A stretch of 64,000 nucleotides of DNA, taken from contig KV918862.1 in NCBI GenBank assembly GCA_002049455.2, forward strand, positions 124,001 to 188,000, read 5' to 3'. Position 1 is the first letter of the stretch, and every line of letters starts with the position of its first letter. Position numbers and translations under genes: made by a program. Of this stretch, positions 22,120-33,240 are shown piece after piece. Below the pieces are notes generated by a model. That model saw only the letters and a list, made by a program, of their open reading frames with translations. It was not told the DNA's origin and made no database searches. Origin of the DNA: Porphyra umbilicalis. Its lineage: Eukaryota > Rhodophyta > Bangiophyceae > Bangiales > Bangiaceae.

Positions 22120-24174
22120 TCAAGGCGGTCCATCGACCATGGTCGCCGCCCCATTCACATACGTCAGAATTCGCTTGCGCACCGGCGCTGCCTTCGACTG
22201 TTCGGATGGCGTCCGCCGCGGGGCCGGCTCGACCTCGTACTCCCACGTCAAGTCAAACTCCTCGTCCACCTCGTCGTCGTCGTCATCGTCGTCGTCTTCG
22301 TCGTCGTCGTCCCACTCCTCATCGTCTTCGAGCTCCGAGTCCGAATCGTCGTCCTCCTCCTCCTCCCCGTCCACCGCGGATGGCTCCCGGGCGGGCGCCC
22401 CGGCGCTGAAGGCCGGAAGCAGCTCGTCATTGTCGCCCCCTCCAATGACAGACAGCAGGTCTCCCGCCTCAGGCGCGACTGGGGAGGCTGTCAAGTCAAA
22501 TGATAGCTGGTTCCCATAGTCGATGCGCTCCACGAGCACGTCTGGGGGCAGGTCCAGGGGCGGAGCGTCTGAGGCCGCGGCGGCTGCCGCCCCCACCCCG
22601 TGGCCGCTGCCGTCCAGGGCACCCTCTGGTTCCCCGCGCAGGCGGCCTTGCAGGTGCACCCCCCCCGCGCGGATTGCCTCAAAGTCTTGCGCCGCGTCGG
22701 GTCGGCCACCCGCACCGCCGGTTGGTGCCCCGCCGTCCCCCCACCCCCCCGTGGCACTCTCGTCGGCGTCTGCCGCTCCCCCCCACCGGTGGTCGGCTCC
22801 CCGACCACCCGTCCAGCTGCGCGAGCGTCTCGAGGGGCGGCAGAGAGCCTGCACTGACCAGCTGCGACACGAGGGCCTTTTGCGACTGCCGCCGCGCCGC
22901 CACCTCTTCCGCGCGTGCCGCCCGCCGCGCCGCCCGCTTGGCGTCCCGCGCCGCGCGCTTGGCGCGCTGCGCATCGGCCCGCGCCGCCGCCTCGGCGGGC
23001 GTCAAGTCGGCGGCGGCGACGCTGCGGCGGGGGCGGGCCTCCCCTCGGCGTAGCGCGTCGACGGGTGCGCGACGCCCTGCTCCCGCAGGGCCGCGTTGCG
23101 GGAGAGGAGGCTCTGCCGGATGGCCTCCCGGTGTTGCGCCGACAGCTGCCGCACCCGGCTCGAGGAGCGCGACGCAATGCCTGCCGAGACGCGGGCGCGG
23201 TAGCCCGCGTCGTTGGCCCACATATCCCGGATGCGGCGGGAGAGTTTGGCGCGCGTCTCGGCCGACAGGGGGCCGCGCTTGGGCATCGTGCCGCTGCCGC
23301 GGCCGCCACCGGCGCGCGACGCGTCGTCGGCGGAGAGCCACGCCGCCCCGCTGCCACCGTCGCCGGTGCAGCCTGCCGGCCCCAGAGCCGACAGCACCCG
23401 CGGCCCGAGCGTCGCATTGTCATGGGAGAAGGGCAGCGACGCCGTGTCGGACGCTGTCGGCTGCCGCGCCACGCTGGTGCGCGGCCGGTCGGCGGCGGCG
23501 GCCACGCCGCGGTCGACCGCAGGTGCTGCCTCTGCCGCCTTCTGTGGTTCCGCCGCCACCTCCCCAGACGCGCCACCCGCCGCCGCCGCCGTCGCCGCCG
23601 CCGCCGCCGCCGTCGTCGCTGCCGCCACGTCGTCGTCCTCCATGCGGCCGTGGAAGCGCGCCGTGCACGAGGCGCGAATCTTGGCGCGCGTCTCTGGCGT
23701 GTGCTTCCGCCCCAACGTCTTGTCGGCCATGCGGTTCCGCACCTCTGGCCGGTTCATGGCCGCCCGCGTTGCGGCAGCGATGCGCGCGCGCGTCTCCTCC
23801 GAGTGTTGGCGGCCCTTATTCCACGGTACCCGCCCGCGGTTGGCGGCGGAAATTTTGGCGCGCGCCGACGGCGTGTGTTTGCGACCCGTCCAGACGGTGG
23901 TCGCCTTTTCATGGGGGGGCGCGCCGTTCTTATCGGCGTCCACGTCGTCGTCAGCGTCCTCCGTGGCCGTCGAGCCGCCTGCCGTCGTCGGCGACGCAAC
24001 ATCTCCATTGCGCGGCAGTGATGGCGTCGGCGCCGGTGGCGAACCAGGCGCCGCCGCCAGGCGGAACGTCCCCACCGTCTCGGCGTCTGGGTCCGTGAGC
24101 GGCAGGGGCGGCTGTGCCACTCGGCCCGCCGCCACCGCCTCGACCGACGCGCCGTCGGCGGCTCCCCGCCATCT

Positions 24175-24221
<47 letters not shown>

Positions 24222-24402
24222 TGCCGGCACCGCCAGCGACCAGCGGCTCGGGCTCAAACGGCCCCGCCGTCCGGCCGACCGGCATGACCGCGGCGACGAC
24301 CGGCAGGGGCCCGCGGCGGCGGCGGCGGCGGGGCGAGCCGCGCGGCAGCGCGGCAGCGGTGGCCGCACGGGGAGGGACCACCGGGACCACAAAAGCGGCC
24401 AT
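22120..24402 (-). CDS. Plastid-targeted NUMOD3-repeat protein
   Basis: The ATG at 24402 begins MAAFVVPVVPPRAATAAALP and a basic Arg-rich stretch, a good plastid transit peptide. NUMOD3-type motifs follow in series: GRKHTPSARAKISAANRG, NKGRQHSEETRARIAAATR, GRKHTPETRAKIRASC, RGPLSAETRAKLSRRIRD and LSAQHREAIRQSLLSRN. These small DNA-binding modules are best known from homing endonucleases, but nuclear genes of plants and algae use them without a nuclease, as seems the case here: no GIY-YIG or HNH motif is visible. Then come a basic Arg/Ala coiled coil (about 23030-22860) and a very acidic C-terminus with a run of about nine Asp and the ending ILTYVNGAATMVDGPP. The frame changes near 23035 (CCCGCCCCCG on the coding strand) and at the G7 near 22785. 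Confidence 0.65.
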
Positions 24403-25365
24403 GGCAGTAGCGGTGGCAGGGCCCACGGCTGGGGAGCAGCGAAGGGGGCGCGCACAAAAAAAAGGGGGTGCAACCACCCGGTGGGCGGTGGCGGCGGGGG
24501 GGGGGGGGACACACCACCCCCCCGGTCTCACAGCAATGAACCAGCAGCAGGGGCCCGACGGCGTGGCCGCACCAGAGTCGGAGCGGGCGCCGCCGATGGG
24601 AGGGAGACGACGGGGGGGAGGCGTGGGCGCCCAACGGCCGCGGGCACGCGGACCGGCGGCGGCGGGCGGCGGGCGGCGGGCGGCGGGCGGCGGGCAGCGG
24701 CGCGGCGGCGTGGCGGCACGCAGCTGCGGCCGCGACGGCGGCGCGAGAGTGATCACACGCACAGCGGTTTGGTCCATGCCGCGGAGATTCCGTCTTGGGC
24801 GGCGACCTGGAAAGAACTTGTCACCAACACCCGAAAATGCAACTCTGGCATCTTTCCGATTGGCAATTCGGGGGCTTTTGGCACCTCCCTCGAGGTCAGG
24901 TTCTTGACAGGGAGAAAAAAAAACAGGGAAATAGGCGCGCCGCGGACAGTCGCGTGACGCGCGCCCACCACAGCCGTTTTCCCACCCACGACGCACCCAT
25001 CGAGGCGGGTCGTGCGAGGCACGAGTGCGCCTCTGTGGTGTCGGTGCCTTGGCGCGTCGCCCTGTTTATCAAGCGGGGCGCGTCTACCGCTGCGTCGCCG
25101 ACGAGCGGCGTGGGCGGAGCATCCGAGGCCCGGCCGACGAGGTTGCCAATAAAAAAAAAAGAAGGATGCGAAACAGCAGTAGACGTGAAGAAAAAACCGA
25201 TCCAGCCAGCCTGTCCCCCCCACCGCCTTGGGGACACCACACCACGTGACACACCTCACCGACGGTGCGCCCACCCCCAAAAACCAAAGGGACGATTCGA
25301 CGGGCGCGCCCGGGCTGCCGACGGCGGCCCCGCGCGCCGCGGGAGCCCCCCCCCCCCCGCCCACC
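24403..25365. other. Intergenic region between NUMOD3 and F-box genes
   Basis: It lies upstream of the NUMOD3 gene and downstream of the F-box gene. The left half has short GGGCGGC repeats near 24660-24700. The right half is less GC-rich with A-runs (24915 and 25150). No gene is recognised. Confidence 0.35.
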
Positions 25366-27172
25366 TCACCCGCCCGCCCCCGACGGCAGGTACAGCCGGC
25401 GGAACGGCAGCACCCACCCCACCGGCCCGAGCGCCGCACAAAAGCCGTCGCTCGCCCCCGCCCCCGCCGACAGCGTCACGCACAGCATGGGGTGCCAGCC
25501 CGGCATGAGGAACCCCGCCCCCGCCACCCGCACGTGGCCCTTGAGGGCGCGCACGCGCACGCGCCCCGACGCGACGGCCTGCCAGTCGGGCGGCAGCATC
25601 GCCGAACACACCTCCGCCGCCGAGACCAGAAAGGTCACCTGCCCCGCCGGCACATTGACGTCGCCCGTCACCTTGGTGACGACCGCCACACAGCACCGGC
25701 GGCACGCACAGGGGGACCGCGTGTGCGGGGACGCGCCGCACGGCGTCCACGGGGAGGGGGGGGCGACGGTCACCACCTCCACCCCGTGCGGGCCGTACGG
25801 CGCCCAAAAGACGCCCGTGGGGGGGGACGGCAGCGGCGCCGCCGACGGCGGCCGCCCGCGGGCGTGGCGGGGGGGGGCGCCCCACGCCGACGGGCCGTCG
25901 GCGTGGGCGGCAGCGGGCTGAGGCGGGGGGGCGGGGGCGGCACCCGCGGCGGCGGCAGCCGCGCGGGGGGCACCCGCGGGGGCAGCGGCCGCGCGGGGGG
26001 AACCCCCGCGGGGGGGGCGCCGCCCGTGCCGACAGCGGCGGCGGCGGCGGCCGTCGCCGACGCGGCCGTGCGGCCAGCCGCCGGCGGCGCCCGCGGCGCG
26101 GTCGACGGGGGCGCCGACGGCGCCGCCGCGGCCACGCCGGCAGGCCTCCCGCCGCCCCCCCCGCCCAGGGGCACCCCCGCCGCGGCGACGCTGCCGCCGT
26201 TGCGGGCGACGCGGGGGCGGGCACTCCCCTCCCCCCCCCCCCCCCCCCCCCCCCCCGCCGCCGCCGCACGTCGGGCACCACCGGCGGGAGGGCGCACGGC
26301 GGCAAACTCCGCCGCACATCCACCCCGAGCCGCCGGTACACGCCCCACACCGCCGCGTCGACGCGCATGGTGGCGGGCGGCAGCCGGTCGGCGGGCGCAC
26401 CACCGCCCGCCGCCCCGCCGCCGCGGCGGCCGCCGCCACCGCCGTCCGCCCCGCCGTCGCCCCCGTCGGCAGGGAGGCGCGCGTGCACGCACCCCGCCGC
26501 GTGCAGCGGGCGCTGGCGCAGGTGCAGGGCGACGCCGCCCGCGGCGGCGGCGGCGGCGGCGGCCGCCGCCGACGCGTCGGCCGGGGCGGCGGCGCGCCCC
26601 CCCCCCCGGCGCCGCCCGGCACGACGCCCGACGGGTAGACGGCGCCGGCGAGCGGGGCGACTTGGACGCACCCGCAGGTGCCGCCCGCGGCCTGCCCGTC
26701 CTCCCACAGGCCCGGCAGCTCGACGTCCGGCGCGGCCGTCCCCCACGGGTCGTACATGCGGAGGCGAAAGGCGACCATGAACGCCAGGCCCGACGCGTCG
26801 CCGCCCCCCGCCCCGTCATTGGCGTCATTTTCCGAGCGGGGGGGGGGGGACGGCGCGGACGGCGACCCGGCCGGCGGCGGCACGACGCCGAGGGGGAAGT
26901 CGCGGAGGCACCGGCGGCGGGCGAGGTAGCCGACGAGGCCGCCGCCAGGCGTCGACGTGTCGGGGCGGACGCAGAGGAGGGAGCCCCGGGGGGAGGGGGG
27001 GGGGTGCCGGCTGCCGCCCAGTCGCCGACGAGCCACCCGTGGCGCGCCCAGAAGCGGAGGCGGGCGGCGGCGGGGGGGTGCCGCGGGCGGGGGGGGGGGG
27101 GGGGGGTGCCGCCGCTGCTGCTGGGGGGTGGCGCCGCTGGTGGCGGGTGTGGTGGGTGGTGGGGAGGCCGCC

Positions 27173-27211
<39 letters not shown>

Positions 27212-27582
27212 ACGCTGCCGTCGCCGCCGTCGCCGTCGCCGTCGCCGCCGCCGCCGCCGCAGCCGCCGCCGCCGCCGCCGCCGCCGCCGACACAGTCCCC
27301 GGCGGCCACCGCAGACGCCGGCACTCCCCCCAACGGCAACAGCGGCGGCGGCCGGGTCGCGCCGACGCGCGCTAGTGGCGCCCCCACCGCCCGCACGAGT
27401 AGCGACGACCAGAGGAGTTCGTTGCTCGCCACGACCGCCGCGAGCCGCCGACACGTGCGGGCGGCGGCGGCCACGTCGCCGAGCGGCACCGCTCCGAGGA
27501 CGAGCGCGAGGATGTCGTCGGGCAAGTCGACGAGGCCCAGGGGGGCAACGCCGGGATCGGCGGGCGCCACGGCGGGGGGCAT
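25366..27582 (-). CDS. F-box protein with FBXO31/EXECUTER-type domain
   Basis: The ATG is in GCCGCCATG context. An F-box at about residues 20-65 (LVDLPDDILALVLGAVPLGD and CRRLAAVVASNELLWSSLLV) would bind SKP1 in an SCF ubiquitin ligase. The C-terminal half has blocks of the FBXO31 / plant EXECUTER domain (PF12014): RLRMYDPWG, YGPHGVEVVTV, and TKVTGDVNVPAGQVTFLVSA, ending WVLPFRRLYLPSGAGG. That domain recognises substrates in FBXO31 and mediates singlet-oxygen signalling in EXECUTER1/2; with an F-box present, substrate recognition is the better guess. Homologous sequence (VWGVYRRLGVDVRRSLPPCA) sits in another frame between the C runs at about 26600 and 26226-26258. The frame returns afterwards, consistent with two compensating homopolymer errors. 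Confidence 0.7.
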
Positions 27583-28370
27583 GGCGGCCGGCAGGGGGGG
27601 GGGGGGGGGGGGGGTCGGCCGGCCAAGGCAGGCGGGGGGGGGGGAGGAAGACGGGGACGGAAAGAAAACACGAGTAAGCCACGCAGAGGCGTGACGGCGA
27701 CCAGGCGGCCCGCGGCGGGTGGAAGGTGGGGGAGCGCAGACGGGGGGTGGGGCGGGTGCCGTCCCCGGCCGTCGCCCACGCCGCACGGAGCTGGGCGGGC
27801 ACACGAGATACGGGGGGCGGCGTCGAGGGGCGACGACCAGACCCCGAGGACAGTGGAAGGGGCGGGGGGCGGCGGCGCCAGCCGTCCACGCCACCGTTGG
27901 GGGGGTTGGCGACCGCCCGCTCTCTGCGCCGGGAAGCGGCAGGGAGTTCGGTGGATGCAGGAGGTCTGGATCCTCAAGTAGGACCCCCGCCGCTTGCTCG
28001 CCATCAGCACAGCACAATGAGACGTGGCGACTTGGTTTGGGCAATTGGGTGCGCTTCCAACCCAAGTCCGTCCGTCTCGATATTAATACCTGCCGCGCGT
28101 GCAGCAAGGACAAGGTGGTTTGGGCGCCTTTGGGTGTTGCCCCGACTCGTCTGTGGCACGACCCTGACGCCAATCCGCTTTGGGGTGAAGAGCGCTGCAG
28201 CCACCAGACACAGACGCTGCCAACCACATCGAGGCTGTTTGGTGCCTTGATTTTTTCGTTCACGCACACGCACCCCACCTCCTCTCAGGGTCTCTCGCCC
28301 GCCGTTTTCTTCATTGGAGCAGCGCCGCCGACCCGCCGGCTGGCCGCCCGCGCTTTTTCGCGCCGCCACC
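27583..28370. promoter_or_regulatory. Divergent intergenic region, F-box (-) and cytidine deaminase (+)
   Basis: The 788 bases between two start codons facing away from each other must hold both promoters and 5' UTRs. A G-run cluster lies just upstream of the F-box ATG. The deaminase side is less GC-rich, with CCAAT-like and TTTT-containing sequence at 28050-28310. No specific factor site can be assigned. Confidence 0.4.
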
Positions 28371-29314
28371 ATGTTCTCCGCCCCGGGCCCCGCCGCCGAG
28401 CCGCCGGCGCCGACAACGGCGCCGTCGTGTTCGCCGCAGCAGCTCGACGCGCTCATCGAGCTCGCAGACCGCACCAAGCTCCGCGCCTACGCCGACTACT
28501 CCAAGTTCCGCGTCGGCGCGGCGCTGCTGGCGGCCGACGGCACCATGTTTTCGGGGTGCAACGTGGAAAACTCGTCGTATGGCTTGACCATGTGCGCGGA
28601 GCGGGTGGCGCTCTTCACGGCCGTGGCGGCGGGCTTCAACTCGTTCCGCGCGGTGGTGGTGTACGCCGGTGCCGTGGACGGGCTTGTGGTGGGGCGGGGG
28701 CGGCGTGGCGGGCGGCGCTGGGTGGGGTGCGGGCTGGGCGGCGGTGGCTGCGGGGCGCTTGGGTGTGGGGACGGTCTCGAACGTGGGCGAGCGGCGGGAG
28801 GGCTTGGATTGGACCACGCGGAGATGCTGCTTGGCGCTTTGTCCCCGTGCAGCCGCGGTAGTGGCTGACTGCTCGCTCTTCTCTACGGGTGTGCGTGCGT
28901 GTCTTGTGGTTGTGTGCCTTTCCCTGGTCGCTGCAGGACGCATGATGCCAAGGGCACCTACGTATACCCTTGTGGTACGTTCCTGCGGCCACGGTTCCTC
29001 GTGCTGTGCGCGTTTCTCCACAATTGCTGCATGTGCTCCCTGCACTGCCACATGGAACGGGCTCCCGCCCCTGGTGTTCTTTGCCTCGGCGCGCCTCTAA
29101 CCAGTGTCTTTTTTTGGGGGCTTTTGTGTCAACGGTGCTGCTGGTTGGTCTCTGCTGCGCAGGAGCTTGTCGGCAGGTGCTCTCCGAGTTTGGCGACATT
29201 GACGTGTACTGCGTGCAGCCAGACGGCAAAGTCTCCCGCTCGCGCCTCAGTCAATTGCTACCCGTCGCTTTCTCCAAGGCGGAGCTCGACAAGGTGGCGG
29301 CCGCCCGCGGGTGA
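28371..29314 (+). CDS. Cytidine deaminase (three exons, 159 aa)
   Basis: Converts cytidine and deoxycytidine to uridine and deoxyuridine in pyrimidine salvage. The start has an ideal GCCGCCACCATG context. Exons are 28371-28660, 28937-28974 and 29163-29314; introns begin GTACGC and GTACGT and end CTGCAG and GCGCAG. The joined protein has YSKFRVGAAL, GCNVEN, the catalytic CAER (zinc ligand C75, proton shuttle E77) and PCGAC (ligands C109 and C112). This is the small homotetrameric class, with Cys rather than His as first ligand. Length is normal with an extension of about 20 residues at the N-terminus; no transit peptide is obvious. It converges on the uracil phosphoribosyltransferase gene. Confidence 0.93.
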
Positions 29315-29801
29315 GCGCCGAGCTCGCTCCATTTTTTCGAGGGGGACCGCTCGCGTCGAGCACACCCTGTAAAGGACCCTTTTGCTCCCGCTTTTTGGGC
29401 GCCGCGCATCCCGTCACGGTTTGCAAATCTCTTTGAGACGGGTGGGGTCGCAAGCAACGCCCTCCTTGTTGCAGAGCGCTCCGCACCCGTCTCTTGCGGT
29501 CACAAAATTAGCGTGATGACCTGCCTCGATGACGGTAACCACAACAATGAGTGATGGTTGGAGCTACATGGGGCACTACCCTGACAAAGAGCAGATGTCT
29601 CGAGAAACAGATGAGGCACGGTGGGCCCGCACGATGCTCAAAGACGTCCAGTTATGCAAAACAGTGCGCAACGCCTCCACGGCGATGGCTACTCCCGATT
29701 GGCATCAACGCCGCGCGCCGATGCTCATCAAGTGCGCGTCCGGCTACGCATGGAACAAGCACACCGCCCGTGTTCCCCCGCTTTTGCCCCCCCATCCCAT
29801 C

Positions 29802-31041
29802 TCAATCGGTCCCAAAGTAGCGGTCGCCTATGAGGAGGGAAAGAAAACATGAAACCACAGCAGACCATGTACGATAAACAAAAAACAGTGTCCCGTTAGG
29901 GTCCTTCTGTAACAGTCGTGCAAGTAGGCAGGCCAGCCACACCAGGAAAGCACGAGCCATCGCCAACCACGCACCACCCTCCGCACCGGTTGCCGCCCAT
30001 GCGCAGCGCAAAAAGTGAGACAGCGACCACGTACCAAAGTCGCCCACACCGGGCACGATAAACTTCTTGGCGTTGAGCCCGGCATCGACCGCCGCGGTGA
30101 CGACCGACACGTCGGGGTAGGCCGCGCACACCGCCGCCAGCCCCTGCCGCGCGGCCAGTACAGACACAAACACGATTTTGCTCTGCGGCACACCCGCATC
30201 CAACAGCGCTTGGATGGCCATCCGCGCGCTGCCGCCCGTCGCAAGCATGGGGTCGAGGAGCAGCACGTGGCGGCTGGCCACGTCATCTGGGAGCTTGGCA
30301 AAGAAGAGGGTCGGTGCGGCGGTCGCCTCGTCCCGTTGGATTAAGATTTTACCAATCCGGCAGGAGCGACAGCAGGAGCGGAGGGCCGGCTCCATCGCCT
30401 CGCCGGCGCGGACGACCGAGACGCCCAAGATCTTGCCCGAAAAGGCGACGCCCTCGTGCACGGCACCATCGACGGGGGTGGTAACCGTAACAGGGGACAC
30501 GGGAAGGAAGTTGAGGGCTACGGGGGTGGGGGGGGCAAGCCGCAAAGCACCGAACAAGGGAGCCAGTGGACGCCGAGAGCATCATCAGAGCTAGGTGCAG
30601 GCGCGCGGGGTCCAGTCCGTCAGCGTCGTGCCCATCCAAAGGCCGTCATCGCACCAGTGGCAGACAAAACAAACCAGCGGCATGGAGCTGATGCAGACAC
30701 GATGCACCCCTCCCCGCCTGAACTGCAACCCCCGACAAGGCGGCGGCCGGTGACATACCAAACTCGACAATAAGCCGGATGACCCGGTCCGCAGAGAAGA
30801 TCCAGTCGGCCCGGCTCGTCTCGGCGGACCGGATGATGGTCATCAGCGCCCGAATCTGCGCCGTTGGCGGGTGGAGGCGCACGTTGGGGGGCAGCTCAAA
30901 GGCCGGCAGCTCGGATGAGGTGGCGGAGGGGGGCGGGTATGAGACCGCGCCGGCCGCACCGCCGCTGCCGCCGCCGCCAGCCGCAAGACTGGACCCAGTT
31001 GCTGGCGTAGACGGCCCACCAGCAGCCCCGTTGGTAGCCAT
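29802..31041 (-). CDS. Uracil phosphoribosyltransferase (three exons, 263 aa)
   Basis: Transfers phosphoribose from PRPP to uracil, giving UMP. Exons in transcription order are 31041-30759, 30517-30035 and 29827-29802; donors are GTATGT and GTACGT, acceptors CCGTAG and CATAG. The last exon has only 26 bases and completes GVGDFGDRYFGTD, the conserved family C-terminus. Other landmarks are RVIRLIVEFALNFLPV, GVSVVRAGEAMEPALR, RIGKILIQRDE and the PRPP-binding loop LLLDPMLATGGSA, all intact. An N-terminal extension of about 45 Gly/Ala/Ser-rich residues precedes the core. Its stop lies 488 bases from that of the cytidine deaminase gene, so the two salvage genes are convergent neighbours. Confidence 0.93.
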
Positions 31042-31173
31042 GGCGCCGCAAGGAGAAGGGGGCGGTCGCGGCGCGGATGCCACGCCCGTGTAGCAACACG
31101 CGGGCCCGAGGAGTCGGTGGGAGTAAGATGGGTGGCTGATGAAAAATGATTGGCCGATTGACACCGTGTGTCT

Positions 31174-31250
31174 GATTGTGCCCATTCTTCGGCATGCAGC
31201 AAGTAGGCAGCAAGGGATCCCTTGCTCCATGCCGAAGAACGGGCACAATC
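31174..31250. repeat. Hairpin upstream of the UPRT gene
   Basis: Arms of 23 bases (31174-31196 and 31228-31250; GATTGTGCCCATTCTTCGGC and onward) match except for one position. A spacer of 31 bases contains an inner palindrome around GGGATCCC. It lies about 130 bases upstream of the UPRT start codon. GATTGTGCCC occurs once more near 31424. It is either a tiny mobile-element remnant or a structured promoter element. Confidence 0.6.
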
Positions 31251-33140
31251 GACCCCTCCCTCTCGAAAGGGGTCAAGATTGCGTTCGGCGCGACTCAATC
31301 GGATCACAACCATCCACGCAGCAGAACGTGACGGGGAGGCTGAGGCCCTGTGGCAGTGCGGCTGCAGCCGTAGGGGGGGTGCACGCAAAAGAGGGAATGG
31401 TGATACCGGGCATGATCCAGGATTGTGCCCAAAAAAGGGGAGCGACTCGCGCTGCTTGGCGGGCCACGAGCTCCTGCCTCACGGTGGAGGCGCGCCACTT
31501 GATGGATGGCGCCGGGCTGCGGCACGGGCTCACATCACCAACGCGGCGAGTTGACATACCCGGTGTCGCGTCTCTGTGTGGGCACCGTGAGTAGGGCGGA
31601 ACACTGAGTCTGCGGACGGGGGCCCTGCTTCTGCCTGCGCTTCGTGTTCCGCCACGCCGGTACCCCATCGATCGCTCTGGACTGGCGCGAGATGGCCAGG
31701 CGGTCCAAGCCGGCTGTCAGCCTCGATGTAGACTCCCCGCGGAGCGGCCTGCGCACGGCCTTTCGGCCCTCCTGTGGGTGTGCGCGGTCAGGGAATCCTC
31801 GAGTGCAGACACAGTCGCAGCGACGCGGCGCCCGCACGCTTGGTCGCTGTGGCCTGGAACACAGTGGGGAGCTGACAAGCATCGCTGCCGCCGGCACTCA
31901 CCGTGTTGTCCTCCGGCTACCCGGTCGGCCTGTGGACTCGTCCCTGAACAGCAGTCCCTGCGACTGGCAAAGTTGAAAGGCAGAAGCACTGGGTTGCAGT
32001 GCACGTCGGTCCAGCAAAGAACTCATGGGTGCTGCTGCCCTTGAGGCCCACCGCAGCCGCCGCTTCCGGCTTCACACTTTGCCCCGCCTCCAGCCGCCTG
32101 TCATGCAGCGCATCGCGCCACCAAATACCACCAAGTGCCACCGCTCTCCCCGGCCCTCTCGCATTGTCATCACTGCGGCACCCCTTACGAGGCGGGGCCT
32201 CACCCCGAGGACGACTTGCAGTCCAGCCGCCCTCTTCGCCCCGCACGCGTACAGTGCACCGTTGACGGGCGGGGAGTGGCGCCTTTGACTGGGAGGAGTG
32301 GTCGTCGTTTCCGGCTGGAAGTCCAGGTCCTGGAAAAACGGGTGACAAGGAGATACCGTAGGTACAGCCGTTGCCAAATCTCGGCGTATGGCCGACCAAT
32401 CAACAGGCGCGGAAGCCATCCACCAATCAGGTTCCAGAGTGAACGTGCCGATGGAACACTCAGGAGAGAAAACAGCGACGTCGTGCGCCGTTCATTGGGT
32501 GGTTCGCCCCTGCACTTGCGATTTGCGCCATCTCTCCCGCCCCAGATCAAACTGCGTTACTTGCCTGTCCCATCCGCTCTGATTTCTTCCCCTTCATCTG
32601 TATGTCTCTCGCTGATTGGCCTATATTCTTGGCTCCATCGGCCTGGATGGACCCCGCCGCCATCACCTCCGCGCACGGTCGCCGAGGACCGCCGCCGACC
32701 CCCGCTGCTGCCTGCTGTCCTTTGTGCAGCGGCCTACCTCCCAGGCCCCCCCCGCCCTTGGTTTGTGCTCCGCAGACGGCTGCCCGCCGCCGCCGCTTCC
32801 ACGCTGCCCCTGCTGGCGTCGCCCCCACGCGACGGATGGAGTGTCGGCGCGGCCGCTGCACTCATCGCATCCATTGTGATGGCGCGCGGGCGGTTGGCTG
32901 GCTCCATCACCCCGTGCGGGCCGCCTTGAGGTGCGGACGTGCGGCGCGCCGGCGCGGGTGCGCGCGCACGCGTGCAGTGCGCGTCAGGAGCGCCGCCACC
33001 AGCCACGGCGGCGGCGACACCCTTTTCTACTTGAGCCGCGCGCCGGCCGAGTGCGGGGCCCCGCTGTCATGCGTATCGTCTCTCGCTCACACAGCGTGTC
33101 GTGTGTGATCCTTCTGGCACCCACGCCTACCCCTTGCCCA
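31251..33140. other. Intergenic region between UPRT and the DEP/kinase gene
   Basis: Mixed-composition sequence with many short open frames and no recognised domain. A minus-strand frame starting at 32419 (MASAPVDWSAIRRDLATAVP, ending 32072) and a plus-strand stretch at 32780-32930 are the most protein-like, but neither can be assigned or supported. Confidence 0.35.
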
Positions 33141-33149
33141 TCGCCTTGG

Positions 33150-33226
33150 CAACCACCACCACCACCGCCAACCACCATCACCACCACCACCGCCACCACC
33201 ACCACCACCACCTCCACCCACCGCAA
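33150..33226 (+). repeat. CCA/CAC microsatellite
   Basis: An imperfect (ACC)n tract with occasional GCC and ATC units lies just upstream of the kinase start codon. It would fall in the 5' UTR if transcription begins before it. Confidence 0.7.
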
Positions 33227-33240
33227 CCACAAGCACTTGT

